A DNA stretch of 63,953 nt from a virus, in the IMG/VR virus record IMGVR_UViG_3300009081_000013, positions 1 through 63,953 of that record, one strand, 5' to 3'. Below, one piece after another: positions 50,166 through 57,565 of this stretch. The notes below the pieces were generated by a model. That model was not told the origin of the DNA. It was given only the letters and a program-made list of their open reading frames with translations, and made no database searches. The position numbers and the translations under genes were made by a program. Within the stretch, counting starts at the first letter, position 1. Every line of letters begins with the position of its first letter.

Positions 50166-50564
50166 GTGTGCTACACCAACTTCCCATCAACTAAAGGAGA
50201 AAAACCGAGGGCTTACACAACAGCAGAAATAGCTCGTGAACCGTATGACCCTCGTGCCGTTTATGGCCCGTTCCCAGTGCCAACGGTGCAAGAGCCCCAA
50301 CCCTCATCGGTGTTCATGACCCCCTCCGAGGCGCTCATCTGCCGCTTCGATGCGGCGGTGAAAGACCTCTGCTGCACCGTCACCGACCTGGAACGGCGGC
50401 TCGAGTCCTCGATCGCTTACCAGGAGAGCGCCAAGGCAGCGACGCCAAACATGAAGGACGCACCGTATAGCTCCCCGCTCCTGCGCCGGCTGGACGAGCT
50501 GGTGGGCGCCGTGGAGGGGCAAATCGCCGTCATGCAGCGGCTGCTGGGACGACTGGAGGTGTAA
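50166..50564 (+). CDS. Coiled-coil hypothetical protein
   Basis: A 132-residue product from GTG at 50166, eight bases after AAGGAGG. N-terminal Pro-rich part (YDPRAVYGPFPVPTVQEPQP), then a helical C-terminal half (LICRFDAAVKDLCCTVTDLE; LLRRLDELVGAVEGQIAVMQ) predicted to form a coiled coil. Confidence 0.55.
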   Translation: MCYTNFPSTKGEKPRAYTTAEIAREPYDPRAVYGPFPVPTVQEPQPSSVFMTPSEALICRFDAAVKDLCCTVTDLERRLESSIAYQESAKAATPNMKDAPYSSPLLRRLDELVGAVEGQIAVMQRLLGRLEV

Positions 50565-50566
50565 CC

Positions 50567-50932
50567 ATGAGCGAAACAATAAAAAAGCACGAAAGAGGAT
50601 CGATCGGCGAGTGGATCTCAAAGAGCGAAAAACCTTTTTTCATCCACTTGTACGTGGCCGGCAGCTACGAAACAGCAGAACGATGCTGCCGTGAAGCGTG
50701 TTTCCCTTCGGGGCTGTGTGTCACCATTGAGCCCGTACGCTACATCTTCGGTGGCGGCTCTGAAGACGGTGTTCGTGTTGGTTTTATCCAGTACCCACCT
50801 TTCCCCGAAAACGAGCAAGATATTTATGCAAAAGCCGAAAACTTAGGCAAACGAATCTGCGAAGAGGGTTTTCAGTTCTCATTTACGCTGGTAACTCCAA
50901 ACGAAAACACGTTTTTCTCACGCAGAAAGTAG
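50567..50932 (+). CDS. Hypothetical protein
   Basis: A 121-residue alpha/beta protein (FFIHLYVAGSYETAERCCRE; GLCVTIEPVRYIFGGG), possibly a ferredoxin-like fold from its strand-helix order. It precedes the PP-loop enzyme by six bases and may act with it. Not recognised. Confidence 0.55.
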   Translation: MSETIKKHERGSIGEWISKSEKPFFIHLYVAGSYETAERCCREACFPSGLCVTIEPVRYIFGGGSEDGVRVGFIQYPPFPENEQDIYAKAENLGKRICEEGFQFSFTLVTPNENTFFSRRK

Positions 50933-50938
50933 ACACCT

Positions 50939-51649
50939 ATGACCAGACACATCGTAGCACTTTCCGGCGGTAAAGATTCAACGGCGATGAGCTTGCGGCT
51001 CAAAGAGCTGCACCCCGACCGCCAATTTGAGTTCGTTGTAACCCCAACTGGCGATGAGCTGCCAGACATGGAGCGCCACTGGCGAATGCTGGAACGCCTG
51101 CTCGGCGGGCTCACCAGGCTGTCTGGCATGACCCTTTTTGAGTGCATCGAGCGCGAACAGATGATCCCCAACTCCCGCGCCCGCTTTTGTACCAGAATCC
51201 TTAAAATCGAACCGTTTATGGACTTTATGGACGCTTTGCCGCCAGGGTCGTCCATGTACGTTGGCCTTCGCCACGATGAACCAGACCGCCTTGGGATTGT
51301 GCGGCCGGAAAGCCAGTTCAACATCGTTTACCCCATGAGAGAATGGCAGTGGGGTCTGCCAGAGGTAAAGCGGTACTTGGCCGCCAAAGGTGTTGAAATC
51401 CCAAAACGCACCGACTGCGGCGCGTGTTTCTACCAGCGGCTGCCTGAGTGGCGAGAACTGCTGGAAACAGCCCCTGACCGATACGAAAAATACGTCCAAA
51501 TCGAGAAAAAGATCGGCCACACGTTCCGATCCCCAAGCCGTGACACTTGGCCCGCAGATCTTGACGGACTGCGGCGGGAAATCCTGAGCGGCCGAAAGAT
51601 GCGCAACACCACCGGGCGCAACCAGCGGTGCCGGTTCTGCTCCATGTAG
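50939..51649 (+). CDS. PAPS-reductase-like PP-loop enzyme
   Basis: A 236-residue protein with PP-loop ALSGGKDSTA (residues 7-16) and the acidic VVTPTGDELPD (about 35-45) of the PAPS reductase/adenylating superfamily. Cysteines in RFCTRILK (about 82), DCGACFYQR (about 160) and the C-terminal CRFCSM could hold a zinc or iron-sulfur site, as in DndC-like and tRNA-thiolation relatives. Phage versions may supply activated sulfur or adenylate for nucleic-acid modification; the substrate is unknown. A strong terminator follows. Confidence 0.75.
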   Translation: MTRHIVALSGGKDSTAMSLRLKELHPDRQFEFVVTPTGDELPDMERHWRMLERLLGGLTRLSGMTLFECIEREQMIPNSRARFCTRILKIEPFMDFMDALPPGSSMYVGLRHDEPDRLGIVRPESQFNIVYPMREWQWGLPEVKRYLAAKGVEIPKRTDCGACFYQRLPEWRELLETAPDRYEKYVQIEKKIGHTFRSPSRDTWPADLDGLRREILSGRKMRNTTGRNQRCRFCSM

Positions 51650-51677
51650 GGCCGCGCCAACAAAAAATTTTACGCTT

Positions 51678-51704
51678 GGGCCTCTTTTGAGGCCCTTTTC
51701 TTTT
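51678..51704 (+). terminator. Rho-independent terminator
   Basis: Stem GGGCCTC / GAGGCCC with a TTTT loop, then TTTTCTTTT (to 51704). It closes the plus-strand block after the PP-loop gene. Confidence 0.9.
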
Positions 51705-51767
51705 GGAAATCTGCTGGTTGTGGCCCCTACCCCCTGTTTTAACCATGCAATTGCGTGATTTTACCCC

Positions 51768-52250
51768 TCATCCCGGTACTACAACCTGCCCCAAGCCGCT
51801 CTGGCGCAGCATGTAAAGGTCTATCTCGCCATACGCCACCAGACAGATGGGCGCTCCACTGTTAAAATCCGCTCTGCGGCCGTCCACGTAGTGGAAATGC
51901 GGCCGGCTCTTGATGAAAAGCACGCCATTGGCCACAGGCCACACTGACTCATAGAACATCGCCGTCTCTGTGCGGGCGGGTATAAGCGCCGTTCCACAGC
52001 CATAAGACGCCATTTTACGCAACCACAGGGCGGCCGCCTTGCCAAACGGCGGGTTAAGCCACACTCGACCAAACCAGGGTTGTACGAGGCCATCGTCTTC
52101 GATCGTAAAAACGTGCCCTGCGGTCGGCCAAGGCTGAACGATGGGCGCGCACGGGTCGAGATCGAAATACCCAAGGCGGTCCAGGATGCTCGGCGGTGTC
52201 AGCCACTCATCGGTTCCCATGCTATGGCTCTGGTGCGACGAAAGACCCAT
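51768..52250 (-). CDS. Phage Dam-type DNA N6-adenine methyltransferase
   Basis: A 160-residue protein. DEWLTPPSILDRLG (about 14-27) and FDLDPCAP match the phage DNA N-6-adenine methyltransferase family, and the catalytic VWLNPPFG (about 63-70) is the DPPY-type motif. No separate target-recognition domain. Probably methylates adenine in the phage genome to evade host restriction. The start at 52250 has no clear ribosome site; an ATG at 52220 is possible. Confidence 0.8.
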   Translation of the reverse strand: MGLSSHQSHSMGTDEWLTPPSILDRLGYFDLDPCAPIVQPWPTAGHVFTIEDDGLVQPWFGRVWLNPPFGKAAALWLRKMASYGCGTALIPARTETAMFYESVWPVANGVLFIKSRPHFHYVDGRRADFNSGAPICLVAYGEIDLYMLRQSGLGQVVVPG

Positions 52251-52256
52251 AAAAAC

Positions 52257-52490
52257 AGCCCCCTGTGTGTCATTTTTGATGCTTTATTATACTGTCCAGA
52301 GCTGCGGTGAGCAAGAAAAAAGCAGGCTGTGCCTCGAAAACAGCCCCTGATCGCCACAGAATCTGCGGTGAAACACGTTAAAAAGCCCCCTGAGCGCCCG
52401 TTAATCTGCGGTTTCACCTGCTGTTCTGCGCTAAAAGCCCCTGATCGCCTGTGAACAGGCCGGTTTCACCTGCTGTTCTGGGGCGAGGCG
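52257..52490. repeat. Degenerate repeats in intergenic region
   Basis: Between the methyltransferase start and the HNH stop lie three imperfect direct repeats built from AGCCCCTGA[TG]CGCC, [A]ATCTGCGGT and TTTCACCTGCTGTTCTG. The last block occurs twice exactly, at about 52411 and 52463. No gene is seen. Function unknown; candidates are protein-binding sites or a recombination relic. Confidence 0.7.
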
Positions 52491-52493
52491 GGG

Positions 52494-53051
52494 CTAAAAA
52501 AGCCTTCTCCACCTAAAAATGCTCTGAACATACTGATATGCGGGGCTATTGCTGTCGCACCCCGCCCAATCGAGACACTGCTCCGCTGCCAGGCGGGCGC
52601 AAACCGCGTCATCGAAGTCCCTGTAGTGCCCCAAAGGCTTCTCTTCCCCCATAACTGTAACCGACGCAAACCATGCAAACATACTCCGGTCCCACATAAC
52701 CCCTTTAATCCCGCTGGAGTTGTGCTTGTGGTTGCCAGTATTCCGCTGGTTACACATGTTTGTAGCTTCCCTCAGGTTATCTAAACGGTTGTCCAGCGGG
52801 TTACGGTTGATGTGGTCAATGTAGTGTTCGGGAAAATAACCATGGACGTGCAGCCAGATGAGGCGGTGGAGCATGTATGCTTTTCGATTGATATGGACCA
52901 CTTTGTAGCTGCGGCCCCCCTTGCTGCTTTTCTTGGTCTTGCCAACCTCCCGCCCCACCGCCCCCCTTGGGCCTCTGCGAACGCGCCGGGTCATAACACC
53001 TTTGACTGGATCATAATCAAACAAGGATCGGACATACTCTTGTGTTAACAA
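52494..53051 (-). CDS. HNH endonuclease with AP2-like DNA-binding domain
   Basis: A 185-residue product. TTG at 53051 is preferred because AGGAG lies eight bases upstream. The HNH core reads MLHRLIWLHVHG...YIDHINRNPLDNRLDNLR (about 82-115, given here in parts), followed by NMCNQRN and, at the C-terminus, SGIKGVMWDRSMFAWFASV, the AP2-like segment common in phage homing-type HNH enzymes. A stand-alone mobile endonuclease gene. Confidence 0.85.
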   Translation of the reverse strand: MLTQEYVRSLFDYDPVKGVMTRRVRRGPRGAVGREVGKTKKSSKGGRSYKVVHINRKAYMLHRLIWLHVHGYFPEHYIDHINRNPLDNRLDNLREATNMCNQRNTGNHKHNSSGIKGVMWDRSMFAWFASVTVMGEEKPLGHYRDFDDAVCARLAAEQCLDWAGCDSNSPAYQYVQSIFRWRRLF

Positions 53052-53277
53052 TGGTTTTTCTCCTCTCTGTAGGTAATTAAGCACATTCTACCACATTGGG
53101 GGGTATAAAATAAAGTCCCCCATTAGAAGCTGTTTTATAAATAGCTTAAAAAATTATGTTTTTGATGGCATTGTATTGCGAGACCGACGCTATTAGGGGA
53201 TCGACTTTGGCAAGGGGTACCACCTTATCAGGAACTATTCCTATTAAAGCCCCTGTTTTCCCCTGATTCTGCCCCAA

Positions 53278-53306
53278 CTTGCCAACTATTCCAATTAGTT
53301 GGCAAG
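53278..53306. other. Perfect 11-7-11 inverted repeat, candidate recombination core site
   Basis: CTTGCCAACTA, a 7-bp spacer TTCCAAT, then TAGTTGGCAAG. Perfect arms of 11 bp around a 6-8 bp asymmetric spacer are the geometry of tyrosine-recombinase core sites (dif, att cores). The phage encodes a small tyrosine recombinase. A simple RNA hairpin is the alternative; no T-run follows on either strand. Confidence 0.5.
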
Positions 53307-53410
53307 CGTATGATGTAAGGTATGCTGCTGGAATTACAGGGAATAGTGCTTGTTTAGCTGGTTCGCTGTCCAGAATCAAATGACTTGGCCCGGGAAAATC
53401 AGAATCAGAC

Positions 53411-53534
53411 GAGACACCTTATATAGTAGGCGCTGGGTATCCTGGCGCTGCTGGGCAATCGATCAGCAAGCGCCGGATAAAAGGCGACGAAGTGTCTCAC
53501 GTGATACACAAGTGTCTCATTTGCTCGTGAGACA
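53411..53534. promoter_or_regulatory. TGTCTCA/TGAGACA site cluster
   Basis: Sites at 53411-53417 (GAGACAC), 53493-53499 and 53513-53519 (TGTCTCA, starts exactly 20 bp apart) and 53528-53534 (TGAGACA, forming an inverted repeat with the third). The helical spacing suggests binding of one protein to one face of the DNA. Confidence 0.55.
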
Positions 53535-53600
53535 GTGCGTCATTTTGGCGCACCTTCGAAAGCTATCAGCTCTATCAATAGCACCTATTGAAAAAGACAA

Positions 53601-53617
53601 TCGTGCAATTTGCACGA
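53601..53617. promoter_or_regulatory. 17-bp perfect palindrome, candidate operator
   Basis: TCGTGCAA-T-TTGCACGA, centred 66 bp upstream of the -35 box at 53675. The size and symmetry suit a dimeric repressor or activator. Confidence 0.5.
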
Positions 53618-53674
53618 ATACAGTACGCCGCATCTGCTCTCTATGAATATTTATTCGAAATGTGAAAATATTTG

Positions 53675-53703
53675 TTGACAAGGATTATGATTATGATAAT
53701 AAT
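53675..53703 (+). promoter_or_regulatory. Strong promoter of the early-type block
   Basis: TTGACA (53675-53680), exactly 17 bp, AATAAT (53698-53703), in a very AT-rich context. It drives the run of small genes from 53735. Its spacer differs from the shared-spacer family. Confidence 0.75.
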
Positions 53704-53734
53704 CGACCATACAACAACAGAAAGGATGGACCGA

Positions 53735-53863
53735 ATGAAATGCAAATGCCAACTGTGCGGTTATGAGTGGCAAGCCCGCACCGAAAACCCGAAGTCTTGC
53801 CCCAACTGCAAAAGCTATAAATGGAACAAAGAAGAAGAGAAAGGGGAGCAAGAAAAGAAATGA
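53735..53863 (+). CDS. Rubredoxin-like mini zinc ribbon
   Basis: A 42-residue protein. CQLCGYEW (5-12) and CPNCKSYKW (23-31) form a rubredoxin-type zinc ribbon, followed by a Glu/Lys tail. I chose ATG at 53735, eight bases after AAAGGA. First gene after the strong promoter. Its stop overlaps the HNH start. Confidence 0.6.
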   Translation: MKCKCQLCGYEWQARTENPKSCPNCKSYKWNKEEEKGEQEKK

Positions 53864-54150
53864 ACCGGGTATCAACTGAAACGAAAAGCCGCAGACTTGC
53901 CCGCGAAATGGCCAAAAAGATCCATCCTTTTATAAGGCCGGATCAGCACGTGCACCACATCGACGGAAACCCGATGAACAACTCTATTGAAAATCTTTGC
54001 ATACTACCCGCGAGTTTCCACGCGCATCTTCACCATTATGGTAAACCAAGCAAATTTAAAAACGTTAGACGGGTAGATTTAAAACGCGACTTAGCAACAC
54101 TCGAAAGATTATTAAAAATTTATAACGAAGGTTTTGTGGATCTTTATTGA
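53860..54150 (+). CDS. HNH endonuclease
   Basis: A 96-residue minimal HNH nuclease. HVHHIDGNPMNNSIENLCIL (about 32-51) contains the two histidines and the asparagines, and SFHAHLHHYG supplies the last histidine. A stand-alone homing-type enzyme. ATG at 53860 overlaps the preceding TGA. Confidence 0.8.
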   Translation: MNRVSTETKSRRLAREMAKKIHPFIRPDQHVHHIDGNPMNNSIENLCILPASFHAHLHHYGKPSKFKNVRRVDLKRDLATLERLLKIYNEGFVDLY

Positions 54151-54204
54151 AAGGGCTTGCGCGGAGGAGTTAAAACCAGAACCAACAGACAAGGAGAAAA
54201 GCAG

Positions 54205-54405
54205 ATGGATAAAATCTACATCATCCAACACCGAGGATATGGTATGAGCGCTTTCCAGAAAATAGAAACCGCTTTAACCAGGTTACACACTATCACTGGG
54301 GAAAAGTTCACAAAAAGGGACCGCGCGCACGTTGAATCCGGCGGAACAATTGATCTACTCGAAAAGCATGAAGTGCGCTTGATACCATTAGCCATAGAGG
54401 ACTAA
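54205..54405 (+). CDS. Hypothetical protein
   Basis: A 66-residue protein with AAGGAG upstream. Strand-helix pattern (KIYIIQHRGYGMSAFQKIET) and an acidic C-terminus. Not recognised. Confidence 0.5.
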   Translation: MDKIYIIQHRGYGMSAFQKIETALTRLHTITGEKFTKRDRAHVESGGTIDLLEKHEVRLIPLAIED

Positions 54406-54409
54406 CCCA

Positions 54410-54499
54410 ATGCTCCCAGAACTTCTTTCAATCATCGCCTCAATACCTTATTTAATGCTCGTACTCGTGGGCATTGGGTATCTGGTAACAAGGAGATAA
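54410..54499 (+). CDS. Tiny membrane protein
   Basis: A 29-residue protein, MLPELLSIIASIPYLMLVLV then GIGYLVTRR: one transmembrane helix with a basic inside end. Very short and without a strong ribosome site, so uncertain. Confidence 0.35.
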   Translation: MLPELLSIIASIPYLMLVLVGIGYLVTRR

Positions 54500-54503
54500 G
54501 CAG

Positions 54504-54644
54504 ATGAAGTTATCTCTCGAACTCCAAATTAAGACCATAACGCCGTGTAAGCGATGCCCACTATTCAAGCAATGCCCGTTTGCATCCAAGGGCAAGTGTG
54601 AACTCCAAAACGCATGGGATCAGACCATGCAGGAAAGGAAATAA
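54504..54644 (+). CDS. Tiny four-Cys protein
   Basis: A 46-residue protein with the Cys pattern TPCKRCPLFKQCPF...KC (residues 14-32), which resembles a cysteine cluster motif for zinc or iron-sulfur binding. ATG at 54504, preceded by AAGGAG. Confidence 0.55.
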   Translation: MKLSLELQIKTITPCKRCPLFKQCPFASKGKCELQNAWDQTMQERK

Positions 54645-54648
54645 GACC

Positions 54649-55251
54649 ATGACAACATATAAAGGTGTCGACTACGGCATGGGAAAAACCAATATCGGCG
54701 AAAAAGGCATACGTTTTGGTGTTATCAACCAGAATGAAGTCGGACAAGCTTGGTTTGAACAAGCCGAAGCCGACTATGGCCCGCCGACTTGTCCGAAATG
54801 CGGCAATGAAGCAATAATCCTTGAGACAATCTCAAGAGAAAGCGACCCACCGGGCTCCTGGGTATCCTTTGAAACTGTTATCCCTAAACACATGGAAAAC
54901 TGGAAAGAAGAAAACCGAGGGTGTATCGAATACGCTTGCGAACATTGCGAATACTTGTTCAGCTCTGACGATGCTTTCGGAGACGAACCACTTGCCTTTT
55001 CCTACACTGGGAGCATATACAAAATCCACCAAAGCGGAAACGACACCGACCTGTTTATCGAAAAATCACCCTTTTTCACCTACGCTCAATTTTGTTCACC
55101 TTGCGCGCCAGGCGCCGTATATCTCATGAACCCCTTGGACGAACCGGACCAGAACAATAAAGGCTATTGCCTTGGTCATGACTGGTTCGAAAGCGGAAAA
55201 GCGCCATACAAGGTTTTCAATGTAGAAACGGGCGAAGAAGTGTCTATTTGA
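54649..55251 (+). CDS. Zinc-ribbon hypothetical protein
   Basis: A 200-residue protein. CPKCGNEAIIL (about 47-57) and CEHCEYLF (about 98-105) form a ribbon; further cysteines appear in FCSPCAPGAVYL (about 148), a pattern seen in several unnamed phage proteins. The N-terminal FGVINQNEVGQAWFE region is unassigned. In the early-type block. Confidence 0.6.
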   Translation: MTTYKGVDYGMGKTNIGEKGIRFGVINQNEVGQAWFEQAEADYGPPTCPKCGNEAIILETISRESDPPGSWVSFETVIPKHMENWKEENRGCIEYACEHCEYLFSSDDAFGDEPLAFSYTGSIYKIHQSGNDTDLFIEKSPFFTYAQFCSPCAPGAVYLMNPLDEPDQNNKGYCLGHDWFESGKAPYKVFNVETGEEVSI

Positions 55252-55329
55252 CTCCTAATCACAGGGACAAGCCAAAGCGCTTGCCCTTGTCATGAGGTAG
55301 TCAAACAACTAAACCGAAAGGAAAAACCA

Positions 55330-55650
55330 ATGAAGAAAGCCACTTTTAGAATCACCCTTGTCAACCCCAAACGCGAACAATTTGTCACCGGATGGATAGG
55401 CCGACAATTTGGCGCGCATAAGAACAACTCCGGAAACTATGTTGTTACCCATTTGCGAACCGGCGTGCGCGTAAGCTGGTTCAACTACCTGAAAAACGCT
55501 AAAGACTTTATTGACCGTATGGAAAAAGCGGCGTGGAAGCAAACCTGGGATTCAAACGACGTTCAAGCAATCGCCAAAGTAAACGGACCTAAAACCAAAG
55601 CGCTCGAAGCAATTGCGCGTGGTATCCAAGGCGTTACTATACCTGAATAG
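55330..55650 (+). CDS. Hypothetical basic protein
   Basis: A 106-residue basic protein (MKKATFRITLVNPKREQFVT...), strand-rich first half, helical second (FIDRMEKAAWKQTW). AAAGGAAA upstream. Not recognised. Confidence 0.55.
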   Translation: MKKATFRITLVNPKREQFVTGWIGRQFGAHKNNSGNYVVTHLRTGVRVSWFNYLKNAKDFIDRMEKAAWKQTWDSNDVQAIAKVNGPKTKALEAIARGIQGVTIPE

Positions 55651-55667
55651 CCTTAAATGGGGGAATA

Positions 55668-55748
55668 ATGAAAGAAGCACTCGCTTTGCTTATTTTCTTT
55701 TGTTGGATGTTTTTTATGCTTGCATTGGGAAACATTTTAGGCTTATAA
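55668..55748 (+). CDS. Tiny membrane protein
   Basis: A 26-residue protein, almost entirely hydrophobic (ALALLIFFCWMFFMLALG). GGGGG precedes the ATG. Size makes it uncertain. Confidence 0.35.
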   Translation: MKEALALLIFFCWMFFMLALGNILGL

Positions 55749-55774
55749 CGAGACCAAAACAAAGGAGAAAAAAC

Positions 55775-55951
55775 ATGTGGGTACTACAAAGGATAAGTCA
55801 AGGCGGCGGATACGTGGCCAAACCAGGACACACAAAATCTTACACTTCCCGAATTCAATACGCGCAAAAATACCTCACCGAAGAAGAGGCACGCGCGGAT
55901 AGCTGCATAGAAAACGAGCGCCCTGTAAGAATCGAATACGTTATAAACTGA
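55775..55951 (+). CDS. Small hypothetical protein
   Basis: A 58-residue protein (MWVLQRISQGGGYVAKPG...) with AAAGGAG upstream. A short strand-turn-strand then a helix YLTEEEARADS, a common small phage protein layout. Function unknown. Confidence 0.5.
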   Translation: MWVLQRISQGGGYVAKPGHTKSYTSRIQYAQKYLTEEEARADSCIENERPVRIEYVIN

Positions 55952-55964
55952 CAAGGAGACTACC

Positions 55965-56126
55965 ATGACCATGAAAAAATTTATCAAGCAAAACAAGGAC
56001 GATCTTGACCGGGCGATCCGGCGCGCATGCTCTAATTGCCGACTAAACGACGCCGAGCGCCGCATGTGGATATTGAACGACGAAGGGCTTTATCGCTGGG
56101 CGCGCAGTGAAGGCGTGAAAATCTAA
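55965..56126 (+). CDS. Small hypothetical protein
   Basis: A 53-residue protein with AAGGAG upstream. Basic helix (KQNKDDLDRAIRRACSNC) with one CxxC. Similar tiny proteins with this DLDRAI...RA pattern occur in phage early regions; function unknown. Confidence 0.5.
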   Translation: MTMKKFIKQNKDDLDRAIRRACSNCRLNDAERRMWILNDEGLYRWARSEGVKI

Positions 56127-56148
56127 CCCAAGAAAGGAAACCAAAGCC

Positions 56149-56571
56149 ATGAAACAATCCGATTTTATCAAAAGCTCAAACATCCCAGCCGAACTTATCC
56201 GCGCTGTCGTTCGCCAGTCGCGCGGCTGGAAAGCGTTTCAGGAAATAGCCGCCGACGTTACCAACCACGGCGCGGATGCGGGATTCTCCCGATGGATATA
56301 CTACACCGAAACCAACGCCTTCACCAAGAGAAACAAAAAAGCAATCCTCGCCTATGCGGCCGAACAAGCCAAAGAGTTTGGCCAAGGCTTGCTTGAAATG
56401 ATCGCCGGGTTTAACGTGTTCAAGCGCGACCCCGTTTCGTTCGATGAAGTTGCGGCGGCCGTTTACCGGGGTAAGGGTTACACGTACATGGCCGAGCAAA
56501 TCCTAAACGTGCTCGCCTGGTATGCACTCGAAGAAGTAGCGCGCGCGTATTGTGACCTGCTGGACGCTTAG
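56149..56571 (+). CDS. Helical hypothetical protein
   Basis: A 140-residue all-helical protein (QSDFIKSSNIPAELIRAVVR; FQEIAADVTNHGADAGFSRW). The type is common in phages with unknown role. AAAGGAA upstream. In the early-type run. Confidence 0.6.
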   Translation: MKQSDFIKSSNIPAELIRAVVRQSRGWKAFQEIAADVTNHGADAGFSRWIYYTETNAFTKRNKKAILAYAAEQAKEFGQGLLEMIAGFNVFKRDPVSFDEVAAAVYRGKGYTYMAEQILNVLAWYALEEVARAYCDLLDA

Positions 56572-56586
56572 CCGCATGACGAGCCG

Positions 56587-56608
56587 CCCATGAAAAGCAT
56601 TTCATGGG
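56587..56608 (+). other. Short hairpin in a leader
   Basis: CCCATGAAA / TTTCATGGG with an AGCA loop, 38 bases ahead of the next start codon. No T-run follows, so it is an mRNA hairpin rather than a terminator. Confidence 0.5.
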
Positions 56609-56646
56609 GGCGTGTGAGGCGACTAACAAACAAGGAGGAGAAGACT

Positions 56647-56925
56647 ATGAGCAAGCATACACCTGGACCATGGACAAACTCTGTGTTTCACCCAACAAGT
56701 AACACCGTCGAACAAGTGGTTATGCGTGGAACCGAAACCCTTGCATCTGTCTATGACTTGGGTCGCGGCCGCCGAAAAGAGTTTAACGCAAATGCCGTGT
56801 TGGTGGCCCATGCGCCGGATCTGCTCCAAGCATGTGAAACCGCCGTGGACCAGATCTACAACAACGACCTCACCGGCGCGATTGCGACACTGCAAGCCGC
56901 CGCCAAAAAAGCCAAAGGAGAATGA
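56647..56925 (+). CDS. MSKHTPGPW-type hypothetical protein
   Basis: A 92-residue protein. The start SKHTPGPWTNSVFH, then ASVYDLGRGRRKEFNANAVL and HAPDLLQACETAV, is a frequent phage protein pattern (short globular domain followed by a helix with AP-x-L) without known function. AAGGAGG site upstream of ATG at 56647. Confidence 0.7.
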   Translation: MSKHTPGPWTNSVFHPTSNTVEQVVMRGTETLASVYDLGRGRRKEFNANAVLVAHAPDLLQACETAVDQIYNNDLTGAIATLQAAAKKAKGE

Positions 56926-56928
56926 CCC

Positions 56929-57135
56929 GTGAAATGCTGTTTTTGTGAAAAAACCCTAACCCGCATGAACTCATACGAGCGCGCCAACGGAAACCTCATG
57001 GGCATCTGCCGCCAGTGCTCCAAAGACCGCGTAACCATCAACAAGTGGAAAAAGCGAGGACCGGCCGCCATCGCCCGACGCTTGAGCCAACTTAACCGGG
57101 AAATAAACCTTATCAAACAAGCGATAGGAGAATAA
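56929..57135 (+). CDS. Small zinc-finger protein
   Basis: A 68-residue product from GTG at 56929 (three bases after the preceding stop). CCFCEKTL and GICRQCSKDR form a treble-clef-like finger, then a basic helix (WKKRGPAAIARRLSQLNREI). Possible nucleic-acid binding. Confidence 0.6.
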   Translation: MKCCFCEKTLTRMNSYERANGNLMGICRQCSKDRVTINKWKKRGPAAIARRLSQLNREINLIKQAIGE

Positions 57136-57137
57136 AA

Positions 57138-57536
57138 ATGGCCTGGACAAAGACCGAACAAGAAAAAGCGAAAAACACCCTCCGCGCCCTCCTGCCCCCC
57201 GGCGCCACAGTGTTCACCGACGTAACACACGTCAGCCGATCCAGCATGAGCCGCACGATCAAGGCATACATCCGCACGGCCGAGGACATCCAAGGCATTT
57301 CCCTGCTGGTGGCCAAAGCGACCGACACCGCGCTCGATCCGAAGCTCTATGGTGTGAAGATGGGGGGTTGTGGTATGGACATGGGGTTTGAGCTTGTGTA
57401 CCAGCTCGGCCGCTCACTCTATCCGAACGGGTTCCCTTGCATTGGCAAGGGTTGCCCGGCGAACGATCACGCCAACCGCGAAGACAACACCCAACACAGC
57501 GACGGCGGCTATGCGCTGCGCCAGCGCTGGTTATAG
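57138..57536 (+). CDS. Hypothetical phage protein
   Basis: A 132-residue protein. The sequence HVSRSSMSRTIKAYI and GMDMGFELVYQLGRSLYP, then GKGCPANDHANR, is characteristic of a widespread phage protein of unknown function. Good AGGAG site. Confidence 0.65.
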   Translation: MAWTKTEQEKAKNTLRALLPPGATVFTDVTHVSRSSMSRTIKAYIRTAEDIQGISLLVAKATDTALDPKLYGVKMGGCGMDMGFELVYQLGRSLYPNGFPCIGKGCPANDHANREDNTQHSDGGYALRQRWL

Positions 57537-57565
57537 GGCACCGAATAAAAAAACAGAAATAACTA

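Larger units (their letters stand above)
53052..53734. other. 683-bp noncoding control region
   Basis: No convincing gene; frames of 77 codons (minus, 53146-53379) and 98 codons (plus, 53350-53646) lack ribosome sites and family resemblance. The region holds a perfect 11-7-11 inverted repeat (53278-53306), clustered TGTCTCA sites (53411-53534), a 17-bp palindrome (53601-53617) and a strong promoter (53675-53703). It separates the methyltransferase/HNH pair from the early-type gene run and is distinctly more AT-rich at both ends. Confidence 0.6.

Noticed and set aside
53146-53379. 77-codon minus-strand frame in the control region
   Set aside because: No ribosome site or family resemblance, and it contains the perfect inverted repeat; kept as noncoding, though a real small gene cannot be fully excluded.
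53350-53646. 98-codon plus-strand frame in the control region
   Set aside because: Runs through the TGTCTCA cluster and the palindrome, and has no ribosome site.
53052-53734. tRNA gene
   Set aside because: No cloverleaf with TTC-type T loop and acceptor pairing could be built here or in the other intergenic gaps I examined.
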